This document shows positions 15,022 through 21,784 of a DNA stretch of 28,563 bases, in pieces. Both the position numbers and the translations under genes were made by a program. The notes beneath the pieces are model-generated. The model saw nothing but the letters and a program-made list of their open reading frames with translations. It did no database searches and had not been told where the DNA came from. Each line of letters begins with the position of its first letter. Position 1 is the first letter of the stretch. The DNA is from SBAX01 sp043806315 (lineage in GTDB: Bacteria > Planctomycetota > Phycisphaerae > UBA1845): positions 1 through 28,563 of the forward strand of contig JAZDHF010000005.1 of NCBI GenBank assembly GCA_043806315.1, read 5' to 3'.

Positions 15022-16716
15022 CTACGGGCACGGTTCGCCGAGATAGAACGCCCCTCCGACGCAGTCGCCGCGGGTGACGGTCTCGACGCACTGACCATCT
15101 CCCAGATCACACGCGCCGGCGCACGAGTCGACCCCGTAGGACTCGATGTGCCCTCCTCTTTCGTCGCATTCACGCTCGCTGATGACCTCACATTCGTTCT
15201 GTCCGAAGAAACAGACACCCATGCACAGCGAATCGTGGAAGAAAAGTCCGCCATCGTCGGCGCATTCGAACTCCGTTCCGGACGTGCAGTACGCGCCGTA
15301 CACGCCGGAACCCTGATAGCAGGCCCCGGGACATGCCTCCGAACGGGCAAAATACGCGAAGTCAGGGAGTTGTTGACATGCTTCGTCGGTCAATCCCGGT
15401 TGGCAGTCGCAGCAGCACCGGCCTCCGGGACACAAATCGGAGGAATAATAGGTGTAGCACGCACCGTTTCCGCAGTCGATGTCCGCGCAAGCCACATCCG
15501 GTGTGAACTTGCCGCCGTAAGCGTCAATACAGGTGGCTTCACTCGTGTTGACGCAGTCGATGGACGTGCAGCAGGCCCCGGCTGCTCCGCATTCCAGCGC
15601 CGCACAAAAACTGCCCGGATGATAGTCGCTGCCGTCGGTCTCCTGACACGCCTCCTCCTGAACGTCATCGAGGCAACTCGAAATCGGACCCTGGAACGTG
15701 CAACAGGCGCCGAGCCCGAACGACTCGCAACCCCGCGCGCAATCCTCATTGCAAGGAATGCACGCTGCGCGTTGCCTTTGCAGATCGTCGAAGGCGTTAT
15801 TAGCCAAGTCCTGCGATGCGTGGACCAAGGCCCATTCTTCCGGGTGTTCCCGCAATTGGTCTTGGTCAAAGTGGGTGAGATATTGAAACCAAGCATACGA
15901 CAGGTCATCCCTCGCGTTGCCTAGCACCATTGCTTTGTAGTAGAGATCCGCCAGGAAACGCTCCATGGCAGCCTCCGTCGCCGACTCATCGCCCGCCTGG
16001 AGGTTTGGTCCGGCCTTTGCCGGACCTGCCGCGGCGCCGCGGCGCTTCGCGGTTCCCGGCGGCGGTTCTACCCCGGCCGCGACTCGCGCCACCAGGTCGG
16101 GGTTCTCGGCCAACCCCTCCCGAAGGGCGGTAGGATCAATGCCCGTCTCGCGCTCCATCTCGTCAAGCCGGGCCGACAACGCCTCGTCGCTCAGATCGAC
16201 GGACAGATTCACGGTCAGCGAGCCAGGGTCGTCGTGGATCGTGACGTCTACCTGTGTCGCGTCGTCGGACCAGTCAAACTCGGCGCTCCGTCCCCCGGCG
16301 ACTAACAGCGAAGGGCGCCCTCGCCCGTCGAACGCGTATTCTACGATACCCTCAGACGTACGGATCGCGAGACCGCCTGCCATCACGCCGTCGCATTCAT
16401 CGCCGAGCCCGTCGCCGTCGGTGTCCGCTTGCGCGCCGTTCGCCGTGGCGGGGCAGTTGTCGCAAAGATCGATCCGACCGTCCGCGTCGCTGTCGGTATC
16501 GTTCTCGGCCTGCGCAACGCAGTCGTCCGCGGCCCCGTCACCGGCGCCGTTTCCATCGTCAACGCCATCGACGACTTGGTCGCCCCCGCCATCGGGCGGC
16601 CCGCTGCCGGAAGGCGTACAAGCAGGACCGGACACTGCCATCGCCGCGAGAATGGCAAACAGAGTCGCGGAAACGCAGTAAAAGAACCGTGGAGCGCGTT
16701 GTCGTGCTTTTTCCAT
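15022..16716 (-). CDS. secreted Cys-rich protein with thrombospondin type-3 calcium repeats
   Basis: A 564-residue exported protein. Residues about 10-33 are a signal peptide ending SGPAC; Cys33 could be lipidated, but the -3 residue is not the usual Leu. Residues about 72-110 carry D-rich TSP3-type calcium loops (DTDSDADGRIDLCDNCP, DTDGDGLGDECDG). A mixed globular region with strands such as VDVTIHDDPGSLTVNLSVD follows. From about 319 to the end come Cys-rich repeats of 35-45 residues of the form GACC...C...C...GG.F...C, a style I associate with Phycisphaerae surface proteins. Disulfide-rich and extracellular or envelope-attached is inferred; the role is unknown. ATG at 16716 follows GGAGAGGG, and a good promoter lies at 16765-16793. 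Confidence 0.85.
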   Translation of the reverse strand: MEKARQRAPRFFYCVSATLFAILAAMAVSGPACTPSGSGPPDGGGDQVVDGVDDGNGAGDGAADDCVAQAENDTDSDADGRIDLCDNCPATANGAQADTDGDGLGDECDGVMAGGLAIRTSEGIVEYAFDGRGRPSLLVAGGRSAEFDWSDDATQVDVTIHDDPGSLTVNLSVDLSDEALSARLDEMERETGIDPTALREGLAENPDLVARVAAGVEPPPGTAKRRGAAAGPAKAGPNLQAGDESATEAAMERFLADLYYKAMVLGNARDDLSYAWFQYLTHFDQDQLREHPEEWALVHASQDLANNAFDDLQRQRAACIPCNEDCARGCESFGLGACCTFQGPISSCLDDVQEEACQETDGSDYHPGSFCAALECGAAGACCTSIDCVNTSEATCIDAYGGKFTPDVACADIDCGNGACYTYYSSDLCPGGRCCCDCQPGLTDEACQQLPDFAYFARSEACPGACYQGSGVYGAYCTSGTEFECADDGGLFFHDSLCMGVCFFGQNECEVISERECDERGGHIESYGVDSCAGACDLGDGQCVETVTRGDCVGGAFYLGEPCP

Positions 16717-16764
16717 CTTCAGGACCCTCTCCGTTAAAGACCCCCGACTGTTCCGGGTTCGTGG

Positions 16765-16793
16765 AGTATAGCGAACCAGCGGAGCAATCGCAA
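16765..16793 (-). promoter_or_regulatory. sigma-70-like promoter of the Cys-rich protein gene
   Basis: TTGCGA (16793-16788) and TATACT (16770-16765) on the minus strand are 17 nt apart. The start would be near 16758, about 40 nt before the ATG at 16716. The gene therefore has its own promoter and need not depend on the upstream selenoprotein gene. Confidence 0.6.
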
Positions 16794-16803
16794 TCGAAAT
16801 GAG

Positions 16804-17352
16804 TTACGCAGGCGGCATCCCCTGTTCCAAATCAACGCCGAGCCCGTCGGCCACGCGGTTGATATAGTTGAAGAACGAGATCACCTGCGTCGCGTCGTTG
16901 ATCGCGCGGTCCGTCAAACCGACGCTCCGCAGTCGGTCGATGTCGCCCCGAGTGACGGACCACGGCGTCCGCGTCAGCTTGATGGCATGCTCGCACAGCG
17001 CCCGATCGACGGGGCTGAGCGGGGCCGTCGAGTAATCCTTCTTGACCGCATCGACGTAACCTTGGTCCTTGACCTCGGCCCGGAGGTCGTACGAATGGGC
17101 CTCCGTTCAGTAGTGACAGTTGTTGGCACGGGAAACCACGACGGCCAACAGCTCCCGTTGCGCCCGGGTCAGCGGCGACTCACTTCGCACCGTGGCGACG
17201 TAGAGGTCGAGCATTCCCTGCAACGCGGCGGGATTCCGGCTCTGAATCTTGAGAATGTTGGAAACGCGTCCGGCGCGTTTGCGAGCCGCGTCGTAAATGC
17301 GGGCGAGCAGGCCGTCCGCCTGCGCCTCATTGATGATGTCTATGAACGCCAC
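16804..17352 (-). CDS. AhpD-like peroxidase-family protein, probable selenoprotein (CxxU)
   Basis: A 182-residue carboxymuconolactone decarboxylase/AhpD-fold protein, expected to act in thiol-dependent peroxide reduction. The frame starts at a GTG at 17352, with GGGGAGGA 6 nt upstream, and is open to an in-frame TGA at 17107-17109 (codon 82). Translation continues without another stop to TAA at 16804-16806. The TGA falls in NNCHY-TGA-TEAH, exactly where the family has the second Cys of CxxC (Cys79, then position 82), with the following Glu and His conserved in style. The remaining 100 codons are family-like, ending with FFNYINRVADGLGVD. Selenocysteine is the simplest reading. A hairpin suited to SECIS lies at 17071-17088. 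The alternative is a single nonsense mutation in a fresh pseudogene. It follows the L,D-transpeptidase gene by 36 nt on the same strand, so they are probably co-transcribed. Confidence 0.82.
17071..17088 (-). promoter_or_regulatory. candidate bacterial SECIS hairpin
   Basis: On the minus strand GACCTC (17088-17083) pairs perfectly with GAGGTC (17076-17071) around the 6-nt loop CGGGCC. The loop begins 27 nt after the first base of the TGA, and G is the second loop base. From memory, bacterial SECIS elements have a 3-14 nt loop with a G in its first two positions, 16-37 nt after the UGA, so this fits. A competing stem (CGGAGG at 17105-17100 with CCTCCG at 17086-17081) is possible, so the fold needs a calculation. 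Confidence 0.55.
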
Positions 17353-17388
17353 TGCGAATCCTCCCCGTCGGCGAATGAAAGCCCCGGC

Positions 17389-18399
17389 TCAGTCGCGCAC
17401 CGTGACCGTCGAATGAGTCTCGACCAGGTAGGTGTATAAGGCCTCAACGTCCTCGTTGGGCAGGCGGATGCAGCCCATGGAAACGTTCTTGCCGATGCTG
17501 TCCGGATCGTTGGTGCCGTGAATCCCGTAGCGCTCCTGATCGACGGCCGCACCGGAGACGCCCACCAGTCCGATCCAGCGCTCCCCCAGCGGGTTTTTCG
17601 GGTCATCGGCGGCGATGATCTCACCCCCGCGCGGCGGATAGTAGGTCGGGTTGAGCAGCTTCGTCGCCACCCGCCACTCCCCCGTCGGCGTGCTGTCGTC
17701 CGCCCCCAGACCGACCCTGAACTGACGTACGAAGGCGTCTCCGAGGTACACGTCCAAGGTGTAGGCGCGTTTGGTCACCACGGCCCGGAACGGCCCTTTG
17801 ACGATCTTGATCGTCTGTCCCTCGCGGATTCGGTGCTTGTCGGCGATCCCGTTGATCGAGGCCAGCAGATCAGGCGAAACTCTGTTGGCCGCTGCGATCT
17901 TGGCCAGAACGTCTCCCGGCTGGATGACGTACCGATCCACCAGCGGATCACCGCTGACGATGCGCGGCGAAAGGATCGTCTCCGTCCCCAGGCGGGTCAG
18001 TTCCGTCCGCACGAACTCCTCTTCCGTTCCTCCAACGCCCAGTTGCAACGCATCGCTGAGCTCGGTTCGCGCGGTGACTTCGTCGTTTCGTTGGAGAGCT
18101 TCGCGCCCTGCGACAAGCAGCGCGGCCGCGCGCGTGGCCGGGGGCTTTTTTTCCTCAACGATAAGCGTGCTCGGAGGTGCAGGGCTGGGCGGTAGAGTCG
18201 GCGTCGGTGCGATGGCGGCCGATCCGACCTCCGGTTGCTCGCCCGCCGGTGTCTGTTGGGTCAGCATGAGCGAGGGATCGAGTGCGGCCGGCGAGTTCTC
18301 GACGCGGTAAATCCACCATGCGGCCGCGAGGGCCCCAGCGAGCAACACGAGGCTCGTCGAAGTTCGACGCCCCCTACCTCCTCTTCGACGTCTGGTCAC
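17389..18399 (-). CDS. LysM-containing L,D-transpeptidase (YkuD family)
   Basis: A 336-residue membrane-anchored enzyme that would form 3-3 peptidoglycan cross-links or attach proteins to peptidoglycan in the periplasm. The N-terminus is Arg-rich followed by a single hydrophobic anchor (about 15-32) and a Pro-rich linker. A helical segment comes next, then a LysM domain at about 156-200 (YVIQPGDVLAKIAAANRVS...IREGQTIKIV). The YkuD domain fills the C-terminus with HGTNDPDSIG and the catalytic SMGCIRL (His294, Cys310). The frame is open to an ATG at 18459, but the GTG at 18399 is preferred because GAGAGG lies 7 nt before it. This is evidence that the organism keeps a peptidoglycan wall. The selenoprotein gene follows 36 nt downstream. 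Confidence 0.92.
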   Translation of the reverse strand: MTRRRRGGRGRRTSTSLVLLAGALAAAWWIYRVENSPAALDPSLMLTQQTPAGEQPEVGSAAIAPTPTLPPSPAPPSTLIVEEKKPPATRAAALLVAGREALQRNDEVTARTELSDALQLGVGGTEEEFVRTELTRLGTETILSPRIVSGDPLVDRYVIQPGDVLAKIAAANRVSPDLLASINGIADKHRIREGQTIKIVKGPFRAVVTKRAYTLDVYLGDAFVRQFRVGLGADDSTPTGEWRVATKLLNPTYYPPRGGEIIAADDPKNPLGERWIGLVGVSGAAVDQERYGIHGTNDPDSIGKNVSMGCIRLPNEDVEALYTYLVETHSTVTVRD

Positions 18400-18486
18400 G
18401 ATGATGCCTCTCTTCGGAAGACTCGGCCTTACTCGTGGGATCGGGCGTGGCATACGCATGGGATATTACGAACCATACCACGTCGC

Positions 18487-18514
18487 AGGATACGGAAGAT
18501 CGGGCGTGTTGCAA
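18487..18514 (-). promoter_or_regulatory. possible promoter of the L,D-transpeptidase gene
   Basis: TTGCAA (18514-18509) and TATCCT (18492-18487) on the minus strand are 16 nt apart. This would give a leader of about 80 nt before the GTG at 18399. It is acceptable but not outstanding. Confidence 0.35.
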
Positions 18515-18556
18515 GCACGAAAAGCACAAGCCCCGACCACCGATGCAACCGGTCGT

Positions 18557-18730
18557 GCTCGACTCTCGCCATGAACGCCGGGTGCCCCACCGCTTGCGGT
18601 GGGGGACTGATGTTCAGCTCCGTCATCGTCCCATGAGTGCCCGAAGTCCCGGCGCGCCGGGATACTCTGCCGAGTCGGTCCCCCAGCCCAAGGGCTGGGG
18701 CACCCAAGCTCAACTCTCGCCATGAGCGCT
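18557..18730. repeat. composite palindromic repeat (GGTGCCCC type, mirror-arranged)
   Basis: Three hairpins in a row: CCCCACCGCTTGCGGTGGGG (18585-18604), the perfect palindrome CCCGGCGCGCCGGG (18648-18661) and CCCCAGCCCAAGGGCTGGGG (18681-18700). The outer two are inverted relative to each other, each within GGTGCCCC...GGGGGAC. The whole is bordered by direct repeats of GCTCNACTCTCGCCATGANC (18557-18576 and 18708-18727). It fills most of the gap between the divergent genes at 18399 and 18827; no coding frame there is convincing. Confidence 0.75.
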
Positions 18731-18759
18731 CGCGGCGTGGCGTCCTTAGGCTCAGCGCC

Positions 18760-18788
18760 TTGACGGCGATTCGCGTTCCATCTCCAAT
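18760..18788 (+). promoter_or_regulatory. possible promoter of the 18827 gene
   Basis: TTGACG (18760-18765) is followed after 17 nt by TCCAAT (18783-18788), a 4-of-6 match for the -10. Transcription would begin about 30 nt before the ATG at 18827. Confidence 0.4.
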
Positions 18789-18826
18789 GTAGCGGGGACT
18801 ACGCCAAGCATTGAAAGCCGAGGTCG

Positions 18827-19357
18827 ATGGTCCAAGAGTGGGAAGTTCAACCGGCCGCGGGGCGATGCGCACTCACCGGACGAAAGCTCCAAGAGGGTGA
18901 GGAGTTCTACTCGGCCCTGTTCGAGGAGGGAGAGACGTTCCGCCGGGTGGATTACAGTCGTGAGTCTTGGAAAGGGCCACCGGAAGGATCGTATTGTCAT
19001 TTTAAGTCTCGCATTCCGGTTAAAGAGAAGCGTAAGAAACTACTCGTTGACAACGATATCCTTGCTAGTTTCTTCCTGCGCCTGGGCGATGACGCGGAGC
19101 CGGCACGCGTGCAGTTTCGATTCGTGCTCGCCCTGATTCTGATGCGCAAACGGCTTCTTCGCTACGAAGGGTCGAACGTCGAGGCCGGGGTTGAAGTCTG
19201 GCGCATGGTCCTGATGACCGATCGGTCGGAGCATCGAATCGTCAACCCGCGTCTCACCGACGAACAAATCGAAGGCGTTAGTTCGCAGCTTAGCGCGATC
19301 CTCCACGGGGACATGGGCGAGTGGGCGACGGCCGGCGATCGGATTGCCGATGCGTAG
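18827..19357 (+). CDS. conserved-looking hypothetical protein
   Basis: A 176-residue cytoplasmic protein with no signal peptide. The N-terminus CALTGRKLQEGEEFYSALFE looks like a small treble-clef-like or single-Cys motif followed by a beta hairpin. The centre, KSRIPVKEKRKKLLVDNDIL, is strongly basic. The segment RVQFRFVLALILMRKRLLRYE is a hydrophobic helix too charged to be a normal membrane span. The end is helical (LTDEQIEGVSSQLSAIL). GAGG just precedes the ATG. It lies upstream of a lipoprotein gene on the same strand, separated by a repeat pair; the two may be functionally linked. No function is recognised. Confidence 0.75.
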   Translation: MVQEWEVQPAAGRCALTGRKLQEGEEFYSALFEEGETFRRVDYSRESWKGPPEGSYCHFKSRIPVKEKRKKLLVDNDILASFFLRLGDDAEPARVQFRFVLALILMRKRLLRYEGSNVEAGVEVWRMVLMTDRSEHRIVNPRLTDEQIEGVSSQLSAILHGDMGEWATAGDRIADA

Positions 19358-19407
19358 TCCCGGAGGACCACGCAGGGTCCGTCACACTTTCGGCGGGGCA
19401 TCCGTTC

Positions 19408-19509
19408 GCCCTGAAGGGGCGCCGGACTGTAGCCACGGGTGGAGTCCGGCGCTGCCGGACGGAACCCGTGGTGTACGGGGACAAAAGTCAAACCGCCCCG
19501 AAGGGGCGG
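19408..19509 (+). repeat. REP-type complex palindrome, copy A
   Basis: Order: hairpin GCCCTGAAGGGGC (19408-19420), then CTGTAGCCACGGGTGGAG, an inner stem TCCGGC/GCCGGA, CGGAACCCGTGG pairing back to CCACGGGT (19433-19471), then the hairpin CCGCCCCGAAGGGGCGG (19493-19509). The same order is seen in copies at 28095-28209 and, inverted, at 19572-19650 and 28376-28479. Confidence 0.8.
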
Positions 19510-19571
19510 CGGAACCGCGACTGCCCCGCCCTCCTCCGCCCCCTCCGGCGCGGGCGTCGCCGCGCGTTGGC

Positions 19572-19650
19572 ATCCACGGGTTGCGCTTTGCCCGCCCAGC
19601 GGCGGCCGTCGCTCCACCCGTGGCTACAATCCTCGGTCCCTCCGGGACCG
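19572..19650 (-). repeat. REP-type complex palindrome, copy B (inverted)
   Basis: Read on the minus strand it gives hairpin CGGTCCCGGAGGGACCG, then TTGTAGCCACGGGTGGAGCG, an inner GC stem and AACCCGTGGATG. It mirrors copy A 62 nt away. It ends 14 nt before the lipoprotein start codon at 19665, so the lipoprotein's ribosome binding site region abuts or lies in the repeat. Confidence 0.75.
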
Positions 19651-19664
19651 TCCTAACGCCGCCT

Positions 19665-20510
19665 ATGCTGTCACGGACTCGACGGCGCGGGTTGTGGACC
19701 GCGGTCGGTCTCGGGCTTGCCTTGTGCGGTTGTCGTCAAGCGGGTCCGGTTCGTCCGCTCGATCAGATCCCGACGCACGAGGCCGTCGGGATCGTCAACG
19801 CCAACGCGGCGAAGATCACGGCGACATTGCGGGCCTCCGGCTCCGTGGACGGATACTTCACCGCGTCCAACGGTCGGCGCCGCAACTACCATGTGGACGG
19901 CACGCTCTTCTACCTCGCACCGTGCTACTTCCGTTTCGACCTCAAGAGTCTGGGCGAGCGGCAGATTCTGTTCGGTTCCAACGAGGAATACTTCTGGGTC
20001 TACAGCAAGGAGGACGGGTCGTACTACTGCGGCCATCAAGGTAGAGACGAAGAACTCCCCACGGATGTGCCCGTCCGACCCGAGCAGCTAATCGAGGCCC
20101 TGGCTCTCGCCCCGATTCATGTCCTGAGCCATGCCCTGAGCCTCGAAGGGCTCGAAGGAGTCGACGCGGACTCCGCGACTCCCAACCCCGACGCCCAAGG
20201 GCGCTTCCAAGCCCGGAAAGAGTACCGCATCGACCGCGACTCGCCGCAATTCATCCGCCGGGTCTTATTCCGCGACGCCGAAGGGGTGGTCACGATGCAG
20301 TCATCGCTGGACGACTACCGGCCGCTGTTTCCAGGCGGCCCGGTCCTTCCCCGTTCGATGATCGCCGACTGGCCGACGGCCCGCGCCCACATGCGCTTCC
20401 GCGTCGACAAGTGGACGCTGGTCGAGCAGGTCCGCCCGGGCGGACCTCAGTTTGCAACCCCGCCGGAGTGCTTCGCCGACGACCGTCTGAGACCCAGCGG
20501 TAACCGATAG
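19665..20510 (+). CDS. putative lipoprotein, LolA-like fold suspected
   Basis: Starting at the ATG at 19665 gives 281 residues with a clean lipoprotein signal: basic RTRRRG, a hydrophobic stretch LWTAVGLGLAL and lipobox LCGC with Cys23 as the lipidated residue. The mature part has many short strands (ITATLRASGSVDGYFTASNG, YHVDGTLFYLAPCYFRFDLK, QILFGSNEEYFWVYSKEDGS). This resembles LolA/LppX-type beta sheets that hold lipid or lipoprotein; the resemblance is inferred from pattern only. The frame runs open back to 19344, but that part is the repeat pair A/B and is not protein-like. No promoter of its own was recognised, so it is perhaps read from the gene at 18827. Confidence 0.8.
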   Translation: MLSRTRRRGLWTAVGLGLALCGCRQAGPVRPLDQIPTHEAVGIVNANAAKITATLRASGSVDGYFTASNGRRRNYHVDGTLFYLAPCYFRFDLKSLGERQILFGSNEEYFWVYSKEDGSYYCGHQGRDEELPTDVPVRPEQLIEALALAPIHVLSHALSLEGLEGVDADSATPNPDAQGRFQARKEYRIDRDSPQFIRRVLFRDAEGVVTMQSSLDDYRPLFPGGPVLPRSMIADWPTARAHMRFRVDKWTLVEQVRPGGPQFATPPECFADDRLRPSGNR

Positions 20511-20533
20511 GTTCCAATCGGGCCGGCGCTCCG

Positions 20534-20989
20534 TCACCCGTCGGTTGACGGGCAGAGCTTGCGGAGTTTGATCCGGGTCCCGGCGCGCACGTGATACCGG
20601 CGCCGCTGTTCGACTCGCCCATACCTTCCGATGACCGCGGTGATGGGCCGCAGTTTCTGCGTCGTTGGATCGGCTTGGACGCCGAAGTTTTCGAGTGCCG
20701 TTGCCCCGAGAAGCAGCAGCGATCCCGGAGGGCCGAAGACAATGAGGCACGTGATGGTCTCGTCGGTGCCCTCGATGGAGAACGCCGCCTCGCCGACGAG
20801 CCGGCGATCCTTCTTTCCGTCGGCAAACACGAAGTCGCGCGTAAACTTCGGCGCGATCCCGATCCCGTGCAGCCGATCCTCGGGCGCGAAACTGTAGAGC
20901 GCGTCTGTGTCGACCCAGAACGGCTCCTGAAACAACCGCTCCGGTGACTGCGGGTTGGCGACGGTGACCTGAACCTGGAACATGCCCAT
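20534..20989 (-). CDS. retropepsin-like (clan AA) aspartic protease homolog, active-site variant
   Basis: About 151 residues from the ATG at 20989 (a second ATG is 6 nt further in). The layout matches small bacterial clan AA proteins: strands FQVQVTVANPQ, the active-site position PFWVDTDALYSFAPEDRLHG, a middle FVFADGKKDRRLVGEAAFSI, then LIVFGPPGSLLLLGATALEN with the family's LLGATALE element and DPTTQKLRPI. Active members have DTG(A/S) at the catalytic site; here the codon is GAC, giving DTD, so activity is doubtful. The tail is basic (RYGRVEQRRRYHVRAGTRIK). The gene converges on the lipoprotein gene with a 23-nt gap. The upstream frame to 21166 is not protein-like. Confidence 0.75.
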   Translation of the reverse strand: MGMFQVQVTVANPQSPERLFQEPFWVDTDALYSFAPEDRLHGIGIAPKFTRDFVFADGKKDRRLVGEAAFSIEGTDETITCLIVFGPPGSLLLLGATALENFGVQADPTTQKLRPITAVIGRYGRVEQRRRYHVRAGTRIKLRKLCPSTDG

Positions 20990-21784
20990 GCTTATTCTAC
21001 CCGCAAAAGCACGTGTCGGCGTCGCCGCGTGGGATGTAGTCGTTGGGCATCGATACACCTGCCCATCCAGCCCCGGCACACCGGGACCGTTCTGACTGAT
21101 CCGGTCGCTTCCGCTCCCGGCTCTGATCGGCGGCAGCGGATTGAAAACGCCGGAAACCGCCGCCATCCAGCCGGGACTCGGGCCCGATGATGCGGGGGAC
21201 TGTACGAAAAGGGCGGGGGGATGTCCAGCCGCACCGGGGGGGTACGGGCGCTGCGGGGGGTCCCCCGGACGGGTCGGCGGCGTCTCCGGAGGGGTCGGGA
21301 GTTGAAGAGTTCAAGGGGTTGAGGGGTGAGAAGGGTTTGAAGCGGCGGGGGACCCAGCCCCGGCGTGTCGGGACTCCTCCTTCGTGAGCGTCAGCGATGT
21401 CGTTTTGAGACCTGAGCTGCCCCATTCATGGGGCGGGTAGACCCCGCGACATCCCGGCCGCGCCGGGACAAGTTCCTGCCGCGGCTCAGGTCAACCCGTC
21501 AACCCAACGTGGCCGGAGCACCAGGGGGCGCCCCCGCCGTCCCCCCGACTGCCCGATAACTTCAGCCGCGTCGAGCAACGTCCGATGTGCCGGTAATGCG
21601 TGGCCGCGCGCGTGGCGCGGCCGGCCGACAGCCCGGCGTGCCGGGGTGGGACGGGTTCAAGGGTTCAAGCGTTTAAGGGTTCAAGGGTTTAAGGGTTCAA
21701 GGGTTTAGGGGTTCAAGGGTTTGAGGGTTCAAGGCCGACGCCCCGGCGCGCCGGCGTGGCACACAGCGGCGAGGTGTCAATACG
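20990..21784. other. gene-free, palindrome- and repeat-rich island
   Basis: Nearly 800 nt without a convincing gene. It holds five copies of a CCCGG...CCGGG palindrome (21072-21085, 21358-21371, 21453-21467, 21632-21645, 21743-21754), a strong GGCCGCGC/GCGCGGCC hairpin at 21602-21622, a diverged GGGTT-rich stretch at about 21298-21345 and a clear 8-bp tandem array at 21653-21735. G-runs (GGGGGG near 21234-21241) are frequent. Short open frames here have biased, unstructured composition. Confidence 0.7.
21653..21735 (+). repeat. 8-bp tandem repeat array (GGGTTCAA / GGGTTTAA)
   Basis: About ten units of GGGTTCAA or GGGTTTAA with few deviations (one AGCG, one extra G). The period of 8 does not keep a reading frame, so it is non-coding. 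It ends about 50 nt before the start codon of the ATPase gene at 21785, between two GC palindromes. Confidence 0.85.

Noticed and set aside
14911..15924. 337-codon plus-strand frame
   Set aside because: It is antisense to the Cys-rich protein and to the AhpD remnant, both supported by motifs.
16804..17352. Treating the 81-codon frame 17107-17352 as a complete short gene or the locus as an ordinary pseudogene
   Set aside because: Only one stop is present, it lies at the redox Cys position, and the following 100 codons keep the family pattern with no frameshift. A decayed gene would show more damage. A very recent nonsense mutation is still possible.
19344..19664. N-terminal extension of the lipoprotein frame
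   Set aside because: This part translates repeat copies A and B, and the lipoprotein signal peptide begins at 19665.
21653..21735. CRISPR array or telomere-like structure
   Set aside because: The units are 8 nt with no spacers, and the array is internal to the contig, so it is a simple tandem repeat.
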